Shown here piece after piece: positions 1 to 11,050 of a stretch of DNA of 64,000 nt. The stretch covers positions 80,905,635 through 80,969,634 of the forward strand of contig OX421963.1 in assembly GCA_949128115.1 (NCBI GenBank), given 5' to 3'. The notes beneath the pieces are model-generated. The model had not been told where the DNA came from, made no database searches, and was given only the letters and a program-made list of their open reading frames with translations. The stretch's first letter is position 1. Every line of letters starts with the position of its first letter. The translations under genes were made by a program, and so were the position numbers. The DNA is from Anaspis maculata (lineage: Eukaryota > Arthropoda > Insecta > Coleoptera > Scraptiidae).

Positions 1-212
1 CAAAATGCAACGATTCAATGGAACTATGGAATACCGAAAGTGATGGAGGTTCACCAAAGTAGGCATTGGGGCTTTCCACTATCACACTTCGTCTCCTTAG
101 CGAGAGTTTTGTTCGGTCAAAAGTTGGGCTTGCTTTGTGACGTTATCTGATAATCAAGGAGAGAAATCCTCAAGAGACCATCTAACCATTAAGAGAAATT
201 TCCGAGTCCCCC

Positions 213-359
213 AGCGGCTACGTCGACGATCTAAGACGATTTGATAACATTCAACAGCTGGTAAGGGAGCAAGTAAGCTTAGCAAGCGATCGGGTGAAGA
301 CCAATTACAAGACAACAAATCCAGGGAAATTCCATGAAGTAGACCTCGTCTGGCTGCAT
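213..359 (+). pseudogene. Ty3/Gypsy integrase C-terminal fragment
   Basis: One plus-strand frame reads through the end of a retrotransposon integrase. It includes LVREQVSLASDRVKTNY and then KFHEVDLVWLH, the conserved block just after the integrase core in mdg/17.6-type Gypsy elements (the GDLVWLY region). No start or catalytic core is present. The frame stops being recognisable at about 359, where it abuts minus-strand pol sequence of a different Gypsy family, so this is a rearrangement junction. It differs from the integrase end at 10,000-10,290, so at least two Gypsy lineages are represented. Upstream bases 1-212 give only weak, frame-shifted similarity. Family assignment is good; exact limits are uncertain. 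Confidence 0.65.
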
Positions 360-360
360 A

Positions 361-2075
361 TTATAACTTCCCACGGGGCTAGCCTGTGAGTGATACCTCG
401 TCGTGTACCACATCGACTGCAGCTTGATATCATCTTACGTTACTCCTCAAGCACCAACAGCTCCCACACAAGAACGTTACTATAGACAGGAGTTAGACAT
501 AATGAATTTGTAAATTTGTTTTCTCACTACTAGCTGTGAAGTAGGCCGTTATTGACCTGTTTAGAGGTCGTGAAGTGATTTTTCACAACCAGTAGGCTGA
601 CTGTCACATTATTAACCGCCTGTCACTATTATTAACCTCCTGTCACATTTTTAACCTCCTGTCAGTCCTGTCACATTCCATATTCCTAAACAATCTTTAC
701 AAATCAGGATTTAATGTTTGCTAGTAGTGAGAGAAATAGTATATAAACCACGGTTGTGAACGCTGTTATAGCTTTGGCGCCTTATATCCCTCAGCTGCGC
801 TTCGGGATTTAAACAGGCGCCGCAGCTATAACAGCGTCCTTCACAACCTTGGTATATAATATACTATTTTCGTGGATCATCCACTGTGGATACTTTTCCG
901 GATCGCTGAGAATTTTGGTTCTGAGATCAATGTAGAAAGAGTCGACGGCTTCGTGACTGACATCCAGGTAAATTTCGTGAACGACTGGAGAGTACCGCGA
1001 CAAGACATCGGGAACAACATCCACTCTTTCTTTTCGATCCACTAGCGTCATCTCAAACTGAGATGATCGTATGCTACATTGGGTCTTCCATTTGAAAAAG
1101 CCATAATAACAAGTGATGGTCAGTGATGAGGACGAACGGAGTGTCTTCTAAGTGAGGTTGAAATTTGTCGACTGCAAACAGGGCACATAAGCACTCGCGT
1201 TCTGCTACACTATAGTTTCTTTTGGCTTTGAACAGCGTGTCGCTGTCATAAGTGATCACTTCTTTATTTTCATCCACCACCTGTGTGAGTACGGCGCCCA
1301 AACCGGTATTAGAGGCGTCCACTGCACCGTAAATGGGAAAGAAAAATCAGGACTCGACACGATTGGTGCTTGCGTCATGTTACGTCGTTTCAGGCAATCC
1401 TCTGGTTCTTCTTGACTCCTTTTGTCAGATCATTTGTTGGCACCATTAAAGATAAAGCATGCGGTACGAAACGGCAATACTATGAGCATAAGCTCTGGAA
1501 TCGCTTGAAATCAGTGATATTACCTGGACGCGGGTGATTTATTAAAACTTGGACCTTCTGTGGGTCCGTCCGAAGACCTTGAGTGTCCACAACGAATCCA
1601 GGTAGTTTGAGAAATATCGAAAGAATTGACAATGTTCACGGTGAAACTGACCGAACATCATCTGCTTGCGACCGTTTCGAACAATGCCACATGCTCCTCG
1701 AATGTCGAAGAGGTGATAATGATATCGTCCAGGCAGGCAAACATCTTGGGTTCCAACTCCTGTTCAAAAACGGCCTCCAGTAGACGTTGCTGAGCCTGGG
1801 CAGCATTTACCAGTCCAAACGGAGGGACCCTGAACTGAAACAGGCCGATCAACACAAAAGCAATTATTTCCTTGGACTGGTACCCGGATCAATTTGTCCC
1901 TAGTTTTTTTTAAACCTACTTTTTTCTTATCTTGAAGTTCCATTTCAGGAAAGCGAAAGACCGATTTCTCAAGCTTCATTAATCTTGGGAGAAAATTTGA
2001 ACAGTCATCAAGAGAATCAAAGACGTGGTTTATAGGATCCAGAAAGTTGCTTGAGCCAAGACGAAAATTGGCCAT
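361..2075 (-). pseudogene. Ty3/Gypsy pol pseudogene, copy 1
   Basis: Read on the minus strand this is a decayed pol gene in normal order. The reverse transcriptase piece at about 1900-1600 has PFGLVNAAQ and the catalytic box as CLDDIII; the usual Y is C. RNase H at 1322-1074 contains DASNTGLGAVLTQ and ITDHHLLLWL. A connector ending in DVLSRYS lies at 1051-809, and integrase residues near 480-361 end in a damaged version of the YHPQANPVE segment. The frame breaks several times. The N-terminal half of RT and the integrase catalytic core are missing. Copy 2 at 4197-11,050 has the same gaps. A 342-bp insertion (524-865) interrupts the connector. It cannot encode a working polyprotein. Confidence 0.8.
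524..865. mobile_element. 342-bp insertion with 5-bp TSD and internal hairpin
   Basis: Compared with Gypsy copy 2 (7541-7590), copy 1 carries extra DNA here, flanked by TTTTC at 519-523 and again at 866-870, so this is a clean 5-bp target duplication. Inside, about 737-782 and 815-865 are inverted copies (both include GCTGTTATAGC and GGCGCC) around a loop of about 30 nt. TCACTACTAG at the left end reappears inverted at about 720-731. A short run of near-identical phrases (TGTCAC..TTAACC) lies at 600-672. No coding frame. It could be a short foldback or a solo-LTR-like remnant; I cannot assign a family. Confidence 0.6.
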
Positions 2076-4196
2076 CTGGATCGTCTATCGCGCTGTGTAA
2101 GCAAAGAGCTTGGGTTCCGGAATCTACAAAATCGAGCGAGTTTCGTGCGACGACTGCGACGATTGCCTACTCGTCGATGTCTCAATTTGATGGTTACCAC
2201 CTACTGCTATTTCTATCCTTTCCCTTTGCAGTGGGAAAACCGACCGTAGCAGTACAATACCTATACATACTATATTTCGCACCAATCACCAGCTCAGATT
2301 CTCAAGAGTTATAAGAGGAAGCTTGGAATCTTGTATTGAATGTAAACTCGCCGGGAATTCGGGGCAACAAAGGGAACGTGCTCGCCCATTATTTCGCGCT
2401 CGCGGGACATGCCGCCAAGAAGGGAGAGAGTTTTGTAATTTTTTTCCAGCGAGCGGAGGCTTTGTACGAAATTCGAACAATTTTAATTTGAAAGTGACAC
2501 AAAAAGCATCAGAGCAGTATTTTAATTAACATACCTACCTGAAAGCATCTGTTGAGCCATCAATATAGAGCCGCGCGCGATCCTCGTCCTAAAAATTGCA
2601 GCTATGCAGAAAATGCCATTATGAAATGCTCTCTCTGCTGTGTAGCTGTACGCGGGACAGAGGAAGGGTGGTGTGAGAACGCGCTTCTTTCATATAACTT
2701 TTTCCTGGTCTTTATTTGAAATTTCCTGAGCGATGGCAATATTTCTGATACACTCGAATGCCGCCGCGGAAATCACCCCTTTTCCTTTTTCCATCCCCCG
2801 TCTTTGGCGATCGATTGTTGTATAATGCCTCCCTATATAAAAAATATATCGCTTATTTTAATTTCTTGCTACAATTTTCTTGCTGCCTTATCTTTTGGAT
2901 TTTCTTTCTGAGATTCAGAGTTAGAATTCCGGGTATTTCGAGAGTAATTTGCTCACGTCTTGAAAAAATAAATAGTTTCGTATGTATGTTTATGTGTGTG
3001 TGTGCGTGTGTGTTAGTTATTGGTATAGGGTTCAAAGAACTTGTAACTTTATCATATTATTAACCCAATTTAAAATAATCGAGCGCGACCGCTCAACAGC
3101 TAGCCCAATTCGTAAGGCACGTGCGAAATTTAGCGCGTTTCACACAGCGATCGTAAAATTGCCCTGTGCGCTCGCTCTCTCGGAGTAGGTACCGCGAGTA
3201 AATTTAGCTCGGTGAGAGATTGTTTACCAAAAAAAAAAGACCCAAAGAAGTAAAGGGTGATGCAAAAGGGCACAATGTAGGTGCAATGCAATGCCAGGCA
3301 TGGCACACCACCATCTGTGCGGTGTTGTTGCAAGTCTATTTTTACACCTGGTACACCTGTGTGAAATGCGGCTGTTGGCCGGCTCTTAATTATGTCAGGT
3401 TATCTGCATTTTGGCAAAGAACCTGACAGGTAGAACGCGATGTACAAACTCCGGGCGAAACCAAATTAATCATCGTACGTTTATGCAGAGCAAACTGCGC
3501 GCGGTTTCATGTTTGTTGGTTGTATGCTTCTGGAGAAGGTATGCCCCCCCCCCGAACCTATAGTTGCTGCAGTGCTCTCCCAAAATTTTGCATTATACAA
3601 ACACCGAGCGCACATTGTTGTTGCAAGGTAATAACTCAAAGCGCGTGACGCATTGGCAAAGCCCGGATTGTGCAAAAACCTTTTGCTGCCTTAACACACT
3701 GCTGATGCTCCGGTGCGGAAGGAATAAATAATTGAGCGGGCGACAATTTCGAAAAACGGCACACGGGGCGCGCGCCCTGGCCCTGGATGCAGAGCACATC
3801 AAAGGGAATCCATTTAAGAACCCCCCCGCATAATGAATTTCTTAACGTTTTATAATTGTGTTGGGATCAAGTGGTGCGCTTTTTTTTCCGCTCGCTAAAT
3901 GCCTTTGTTTTTTACGGTTTTCGACCGAAATTTAGGGACGGTAGAGCTCCGAGAGGAGCATCAGGAGTGAACCGTTCCGTAGGGTCAAGTTTTGAATCGC
4001 GAGATGCGAACGACGCAAAGTTGTGTTGTGAACGACGCAAGACGCAACATCACGCCTATAAACAGCGGACGTGTCAAAGATCAACCAATCGGGATTTCAC
4101 TGTTACCAACTTACCAACACTTTTCACAAATCTTTATTTAGTGATAAATCAAAATTTCATCTCAAATGAAACACTTCAGTCAAAGTCAAGTATTTA
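2076..4196. other. Spacer between the two Gypsy copies
   Basis: No protein family is recognisable on either strand. There is a TG microsatellite near 2993-3014 and A/T-rich low-complexity sequence. Around 4085-4110 the string GGATTTCACTG followed by TACCAACTTA closely resembles 11,029-11,048 beside the LTR of copy 2, so this may be the end of a degraded 5' LTR or leader. Confidence 0.4.
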
Positions 4197-4564
4197 GATA
4201 AATATGTTGAAATATTTGAGGAGGGAAAATTTCTGTGAAGGAATGAAACTTCAAGATAGGAAAAAAAGTAGGTTAAAAAAAAGCTAGGGACAAATTGATC
4301 CGGGTACCAGTCCAAGCAAATGATTGCTTTCATGTTGACCGGGCTCTTTCAGTTCGGAGTTCTTCCGTTTGGACTGGTAAATGCTGCCCAACGTCTAATG
4401 GAGGCCATTTTTGAACCGGAACTGGAACCCAAGATATTTGCCTACCTGGACGATATCATTATCACCTCTGCGACATTCGAGGAGCATGTGGCATTGTTCG
4501 AAACGGTCGCAAGCAGATTATGTTCGGTCAATTTCACCGTGAACATTGTCAATTCGTTAGATCA
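4197..4564 (+). pseudogene. Ty3/Gypsy copy 2, reverse transcriptase 5' part
   Basis: This is plus-strand RT palm sequence starting near IRVPVQ and running through GLFQF, PFGLVNAAQRLMEA and the catalytic YLDDIIITSATFEEH. Three residues normally found between NA and QRLM are missing. Upstream of about 4287 the sequence shifts to a non-pol leader shared with copy 1 (CTTCAAGATA, then AAAAAAGTAGG), so both copies carry the same deletion joining the leader to mid-RT. The frame is cut at 4564 by the 2239-bp foldback and resumes at 6804. The YLDD box is intact, but the enzyme as a whole is not. Confidence 0.8.
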
Positions 4565-6803
4565 ACTGACGGCCAAAATTAAAGGGACACTTTGTTTGAG
4601 TTCCTCTACAGGAAAACCACGTGACAAATTTCTTACAAACTTTTTATGAGGGGAACTCGAAGGATATTCTACAAGCCCTCAAACTCACGGGTTTATGGAT
4701 CTCAACGTTACAGGGTGATCTAACTGAGAATGTAGTAATTTGCCAAAATTAATTTTGCAAAATTTCCAATTGAATTCATAAGATTGTTGTATAGCCACGG
4801 GAAGTTGAATTACACTCCAACAGGTTTGAATCAACTGCTCGCACTTAACGAAGTCCACTTACATCGGAATTTTGCTAATCTTCTTACTTACTGTCAGGAT
4901 ACGGTTCTTTGTTCTGAATCATGAGAAAACAGCTCTATGATAATCAAAGATGGTTCGGGCCTGCTCCAAATAAATTTTTCTCATCACGAAAGAGGTCGCT
5001 GACCTATGGATTACCAAAAGTCTTACCCAGTCTTCTGCAACCTCCTGGTCTGGTTGGCCAATGTCTTTACCACTGCAATTTCCACCATTTGGCCTTATCC
5101 AAAAACATTTTTATTAATAAAGAGGATTCGTTTGTACCTCTGGTAACCATTAGATTGATCTTTAGAGCTCAAAGTCCCCAGCGAGCCCCTCTATAGCCCT
5201 CTTCTGCTACCTCATAGATGAGTGGTAACAAGACAAGTTCTTTTCGTAATTAGAGTGGCACACGTTACTGAAGATTTTAAAACGTTCAGTCACATTGTCA
5301 AAAACCCAACAAGTCATCTACTTGTATTCGAAATGCCCATTTTTGCAAATTTTGAACATCAATTTCACCTCGACGGGAAAAGTTTATTTTTTGTAGATTT
5401 TCTCTATTTCAAGTTTTAGTGTAGGTCATTGCTTCTACTTGCAAACTTGACCGCTAAAGTGCACACAAAATCTGTCTTTCTCGTGTTATTCACCATCATG
5501 TTTGGACTAGCAATGCACTTTCTCGGGTATACACGGCCGGCCGGCCGGTGTATGGCCGGTTGCTAAGGTAGGTATTGTAGGCGGCTTGTACCAGTGGATT
5601 ACAAGCACATTTGTTACATAGGTAAATCAACTTTTACAGACTTTTGGTAGTTCAAATTATGAGATGAGGAACCTCTCAAACCTTTTGGCGACCTCCGTCA
5701 GGGAATCCTCACTATTAACAAGCTCCACTATCCTAATGACCGTGTCTTTCCTAATTTTTTGGTGATTCGTTCACGGGATTCTCATTGACAGTTGCGAATT
5801 GTCAGGTTTGCGTCCCCATGGCGTTACCTTCGCTACCCACCTTAATACCTTAGCAACCGGTCATATCAGCCGGCCGACCGTAGAAAGTGCATTGCCAGTC
5901 CAAACATGAGGGTGGATAACACGGAAAAGAGAGATTTTGTGTGCAATGTAGCGGTCAAGTTTGCAAGTAGAAGCAATGGCCTACACTGAAATTTGAAATA
6001 AGGAAAATCCTACAAAAAATAAACTTTTCCCGTCGAGGTGAAATTGATGTTCGAAATTTGCAGAAACAGGCACTTCAAATACAAGAAGACGGCTTGTTGG
6101 GTTTTTGACAATGTGGCTGAGAGTTTTAAGATCTTCAGTAACGTATGCGTCTCTGATTACGAAAAAAACTTGTCTCGTTACCATTCATCTATGAGGTAGC
6201 AAAAGAGGGCTATAGGGGGGCTGGCTGGGGACATAAAACTCAAAAAATGAATCTAATAAGTACCAAAGGTACAAACAAATCCTCACTATCAATAAAAATG
6301 TTTTTGGATAACGCCAAATGGTGGAAATTGCAATGGTAAAAACAATAGCCCACCGGACCAGGAGGTTGCAGAAGACTGGGGAAGGTTTTTAGTAATCCAT
6401 AGACCGCTTTCGTGATGGGAAAAATTCATTTGTAGCAGGCCCGAACTATCTTTGATTATCACAGAGCTGTGTTCCCATGATTTAGAACAAAGAACAACAT
6501 TTCGATGTAAGAGGACTTCGTTAAGTGCGAGCAGTTGATTCAAGCCTGTTGGGGTGTAATTCACTTCCCGTGGCTATATAACAATCTCCTGAATTCAATT
6601 GAAAATTTTGCAAAAACGATTTTGACACATCGCTACAATCTCAGCCAGGTCACCCTAAATTGTTGAGGTCCACAGACTCGTGAGTTTGAGGGCTTGTAGA
6701 ATACCCTTCCAGCTTCCCTTATTGAAAATTTGGAAGAAATCTGCCAAGTGGTTTTCCTGTAGGGAAACTCCGAAAAAGTGTCCTTTTAATTTTGGCCGTC
6801 AGT
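4565..6803. mobile_element. 2.24-kb foldback element inserted in Gypsy RT
   Basis: Two inverted arms of about 1 kb (4565-5570 and about 5840-6803) face each other across a loop of about 270 bp. Both ends read ACTGACGGCCAAAATTAAA inward. The arms are similar enough to give matching small reading frames on opposite strands (5222-5419 plus, 5981-6184 minus), but the differences between them do not look protein-constrained. GGCCGGCCGGCCGG lies near the inner end of the left arm. The Gypsy RT frame continues directly on the far side and copy 1 supplies the uninterrupted sequence, so the limits are well supported. The target duplication is short (probably AT). No transposase was seen, so it is non-autonomous. 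Confidence 0.8.
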
Positions 6804-7372
6804 ATATTTCTCAAACTAACTTGATGGATTTGTTGTAGACACTCAAGGTCTTCGGACGGACCCACAGAAGGTCCAAGTTATGATGGATTACCCGCGTCCA
6901 GGTAATATCACTGGATTCGAGCGATTCCAGGGCTTATGCTCAAAGTATAGCCGTTTCGTACCGCAATTTTTATCTTCAATGGTGCCAATAAATGATCTGG
7001 AGTCAGGAAGAACTAGAAGATTGTTTGGAACGGCGTAACATGAGGCAAGCATTGCTTTCGGCACCAATCTTGTCGAGTCCTAGTTTTTCTCATCCATTTA
7101 CGGTGCAGTGGACACCTTCAACACCGGTTTGGGCGCCGTACTCACACAGGTGGTGGAGGAAAATAAAAAAGTGATCACTTATGACAGCGATACCCTGTCC
7201 AAAGCCGAGAGAAACTGTAGTGTGGCAGAACGCGAGTGCTTAAGCGCCATGTTTGTAGTCGACAAATTTCGATCTCACTTAGAAGACACTCCGTTCGTCC
7301 TCATCACTGACCATCACTTGTTATTATGGCTTTTTCAAATGGAAGACCCAATGTAGCATCCGATTATCTCAG
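6804..7372 (+). pseudogene. Ty3/Gypsy copy 2, RT thumb and RNase H
   Basis: Sequence after the foldback resumes with DTQGLRTDPQKVQVMMDYP and FQGLCSKYSRFVPQF, the RT thumb/connection region. RNase H follows at about 7100-7356, with TGLGAVLTQVVEENKKVITY, SVAERECLSAMFVVDKF and ITDHHLLLWLF. The first RNase H aspartate, normally in a CDAS box, sits here in VDTF, and there is a frame change just before it, so the domain is damaged. Copy 1 keeps DAS at the same place. Together with 4197-4564 and 7389-7984 this is one element in the usual Gypsy order. Confidence 0.8.
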
Positions 7373-7388
7373 TTTGAGATGACGCTAA

Positions 7389-7984
7389 GTGGACCGAAAA
7401 GAAAGAGTGAATGCTGTTTCCGATGTCTTGTCGCGGTGCTCTTCAGTCGTTTACAAAATTTCCCTGGATGTCAGTCACGAAGCCGTCGACTCTTTCTACA
7501 TTGATTTCAGAACCAAAATTCTCAGCGACCCGGAAAGGTATCTACAGTGGATGGTCCGCGAAAAACGAATTTACAAATTCATTATGTTTAAACTCTTGTC
7601 CCATGGTAATGTTCTCGAGTGGAAGCTGTTGGTGCCCAAGGAGTAACGTAAGATAGTATCAAGCTGCAGTCCATGTGGCACATACACAACGAGGTATCAC
7701 CCACAAGCCAACCCTGTGGAAAGTTACAATAGGACTATCGGCACAGCTATGAAAATGTACGTCAAGGAAAATCACCGTTTTTGGGATGTTCACCTACACG
7801 AAATCGCGTATGCCATACGCACGTCAGTGAACGAGACAACCCGGTATTCACTGTCTATCCGAACTTTGCAAGTGAAGTTCTATGTCACGGCAATTTTTAT
7901 GGGAAAAACATAGAGATAGGTCCAAATTTTGGATAAGACGATCATAAAACGTAGGCAACAGATCTTGGCGACTTCTCCAAAATG
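7389..7984 (+). pseudogene. Ty3/Gypsy copy 2, integrase N-terminal and core end
   Basis: The frame VDRKERVNAVSDVLSR is the RNase H-integrase connector. Further on, YHPQANPVESYNRTIGT and the following NETTRYSL represent the end of the integrase catalytic core. The region between them, which should hold the zinc-binding HHCC module and the first two catalytic acidic residues, is reduced to a few dozen codons, so an internal deletion removed the active site. The same deletion is seen in copy 1. The frame then reads toward RRQQILATSPKM and is broken at about 7985 by a TIR element. It resumes at about 9993. Confidence 0.75.
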
Positions 7985-9992
7985 CAGGGTGTCCCGGAAT
8001 GAGTGTAACAAAATCTACAGAAGATCGACAATTGGAAAATAAGTGGACTCTTCCTGATGAGTATACCCTCGCAAACGTATAACAACCGAGATACATGCCT
8101 TCAAAGTTGTTTTCTTAAAAACAGTTTTTTTCATAACTTTTGAATCGTTCAACCGATTTTATTCAAATTCAAACCGCGAAGGTTTGAAACAGATCTTTAT
8201 TGAACAATAGCAACGCATTTTATCGAACACATTTAGGGGCAGAGACAATAGGGAGTACCCTTCCCTCTTCCCCCCTACTTTTCACTCCTCTGAATGCTTT
8301 TGGGAACGGTTCCAATTTTTGATTTCAACGATTTATCTAGAGAAAAAAGCTAATTGTGCAAAATTTTTATGAGGCTTAATTTTTGACACATTTTGGTTTG
8401 AAACTCTGGGAAAAATCTTGAAATCGCCACATTCCAGGGCCCAAATTGTTTTTCCTGAAAAAACTCCATGTTTCCCAGCAAAAATGGTGGTTTATCAATT
8501 ATCGACTTCCGGGATCATTTGGGGGCCAAAAACTTAAATGCTAGGAATGTGTAATATCATCATGCAATAATGATTATGAAATGTTAATGTTATACAGGGT
8601 GTCCCAGCTAAATCAATCCAGCGCGATTTTCTCAGGAAATATCAAGGCAACAAAAATTGTTTTGCAAGGGGGGAAAGCCTGACCTTTTAGCTTTCTTTTG
8701 AGGTGGCGCCGATGCTTGTAGGTGCTCTAGTTTCCAAGAAAATGCAATTTCAATCAGGCGAGTCACAAGAGTTCAAAAATTCATGATCGACTAAACAAAA
8801 TACTTCAGATGAAAGAAAATCCTCTTTCTCTAAGCTTTCCATTGATGTGTCGCCGATGTCTGTACCTGGCCCAGTAAGCCGCATATTCTGCCTCGCAGTT
8901 CAGCAAAACACAATAATCAGAATCATGACGTCACCGATTACACACACTTATTGACTAACACTAGTCGTTGCTAGGACTTTTTCACATATCATAACCTGGA
9001 TTCACCATGACAATGAATACTGGTTGATGTTAAAATCAACAAGTGTGTGATCGGTGACGTCATGATTCTGATTATTGTGTTTTGCTGGGCTGTGAAGCAG
9101 AATATCTGGCTTACTGGGCCACGTACAGACTTCGGCGACACATCAATGGAAAGCCTAGTGAAAGCGAATTTTTTTTCATCTGAAGTATTCTGTTTAGTCG
9201 ATCATGAATTTTCGAATTCTTATGACTCGCCCGATTGAAATTGCATTTTCTTGGAAACTAGAGCACTTACAAGCATCGGCGCCTCCTCAAAAGAAAGCTA
9301 AAAAATCAGGCTTTCCCAAAATTGCAAAACAGTTTTTGTTGCCTTGATATTTCCTGAGAAAATCGCGCTGGATTGTTTTAGCTGGGACACCCTGTAGTTG
9401 TTTTGTTATTGATTTGTGCCTTGAAAAATTCTTGGTTGGCCCCGTTTATTTCTTCTTGCATTGAATCAAAAAAGAAAATATTCTTGCTGCATCTTGTACC
9501 GACCTATTCGGACCAATTCCAACAGTTGTGATTCTTTTTTTTTGTGACGTAAGCACTTAGAAGACGAATAGTTGTGTTGTACTGATCAGTTTAGAACAGT
9601 TTCTATTTTTTTTGCGCCTGCTGCGCCTTGCTCCCCCCCCTGAAACCCTGCGTCCCATATTATCAGCAGCAAAAAATAAAAAAATCGACGAGCCTCTTTT
9701 TCTATCCCGGGGTGTTTTATAATAAATTATCCAAAACTTAAAATTTACAAGGATTCGATCATTTTTTATTTTTACATGATGAAAAATGTGGTTATTATCA
9801 TCATCATTATTAATATGATTTTTGAAAAATTTTCATCTGCGGTGCAGTTCACTTAACTCGCCTTTTCTTGACGACAATTGTTTACAGTCCCCGGGGCCAA
9901 TCCCATGCAGTCCGCCCCTGTAAAAGTCTCCTTATTTTTCAATTTTTTATCTCCATGTGAATTTTGTAACACTTATTCCGGGACACTTGTAC
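7985..9992. mobile_element. 2-kb TIR element inserted in Gypsy integrase
   Basis: The ends match as inverted repeats over roughly 75 bp: left GTGTCCCGGAATGAGTGTAA, right (reverse complement) GTGTCCCGGAATAAGTGTTA. The Gypsy integrase frame stops at the left end and continues after the right end, which confirms the insertion. The flank fits a TA target, with the left copy changed to TG. No transposase frame was seen. A second palindromic element occupies 8595-9394, almost exactly midway. The remaining halves are A/T-rich and not palindromic beyond the ends. Confidence 0.7.
8595..9394. mobile_element. 800-bp near-perfect palindromic element (TA flanked)
   Basis: Termini are CAGGGTGTCCCAGC and its complement, each bordered by TA (8593-8594 and 9395-9396). 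The inverted arms run about 8595-8955 and 9035-9394 with few mismatches around a loop of about 80 nt, so the whole unit would fold into one long hairpin. No coding capacity. It is nested in the element at 7985-9992. Confidence 0.8.
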
Positions 9993-10290
9993 CTATATCA
10001 TGACCTTGAGGTGCAGGAAAAACTGAAAATTGGCCAGGAACGCAACGCACGACAGTACAATTTGGGAAGATGAGTGATTGAGTTTCAGGTTGAAGACAGG
10101 GTACCTACAGAATAAGAATTTGGTCCTGTCGGATGCCGCCGTACACTTTTCAAAGAAGCTAGTACCTAATATTATGTTCACGGTCAGAAATAAAGTTTCA
10201 GCCACAATCTATGACCTGAACAATGAGGACGGATCAGATGTTGGACGCTGACACATTCGAGATCTGGAGGTATACCTGCCTGATTCCGAA
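9993..10290 (+). pseudogene. Ty3/Gypsy copy 2, integrase C-terminal domain
   Basis: The frame restarts after the insertion with LKIGQERNARQYNLGR, then VLSDAAVHFSKKLVPNI and SATIYDLNNEDGSDVGR. A TGA then stands where a Trp codon is expected, followed by HIRDLEVYL. This is the post-core GPY-like and C-terminal region of Gypsy integrases. One stop and at least one frame change break it. It completes the pol remnant that begins at 4197, and the polypurine tract and LTR follow about 350 bp downstream. Confidence 0.75.
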
Positions 10291-10635
10291 ATGCAATCGA
10301 TGGTGCGAAAGTCCTTAGTAGATTTATGTTCTGAACACTGAACAGCGTCAAAGAATTGCTGATCTGCAAACTCGTTAGTCCTTCATTTCCTTTTTTTTTC
10401 TCTCTTTCGGCAAAAAGTTTAGTGCAGTTAAACGGGATTTTGATATATAAGCTGTGAATGAAGCCAAAGAGCCAAAGATAGGTAATAGTGACTAGGATAT
10501 AGTTAGAATAGGACAGGTTTAGTCTGGTTAAGTTAGCTGTAGTTGGCAAGAATGTATGTGTGGATCTATAAAATAGAGAATGGCGGTAATACACACTACA
10601 CTACACTTCTGGTTGGTTTGGTGTCCCATTTTTTT

Positions 10636-11050
10636 TGCAAAGGGGAGGGGTAGTGTAACAATTCACTTTTCACAAATTTTTATTATTTTTGGTCACACAC
10701 CACTACAACTCGAACGCCACCAAAACCAGACTCCAGTGTTTTCAGGTATGTTTGTTCAGACACCAGGAAGCCCGCGAACTTCAAAAACTTGGAAAAGGGA
10801 TCGTCGAAGTCTTTAGAGCCTTCAAGCTCTTATATAAGCAACGATAGCGGCGCGACAAATAAGTTACAGTTACGGACGATAAAAGCGATCAGAAGACTAG
10901 AGAAAGGAGCACTGGCGATTATAGTACAATTCCAAGTGTGCGATAATGTACAGAGTAATACGAAATTAAGTGCAGTTTAAAATAACCGAGCTCGAAATCC
11001 GTAACAATATCAACTAGTCCGCAGTGGGATTTTACTGCTACCAACTTAAC
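10636..11050 (+). repeat. Polypurine tract and 3' LTR of Gypsy copy 2
   Basis: A purine run (GCAAAGGGGAGGGGTAG, 10,636-10,652) sits directly before TGTAACAATTC at 10,653, the expected arrangement of plus-strand primer and LTR start. TATATAAG near 10,831 is a plausible U3 promoter. The 3' limit is uncertain: GTAACA at about 11,009 gives a TG..CA unit, but sequence to 11,048 resembles 4085-4110 upstream of the same element, so the LTR may extend that far. Small reading frames inside it are probably meaningless. Confidence 0.55.

Noticed and set aside
5222..6184. Matching reading frames on opposite strands (5222-5419 and 5981-6184)
   Set aside because: They are the two arms of the foldback. About ten differences in 65 residues, mostly replacements, give no sign of protein constraint.
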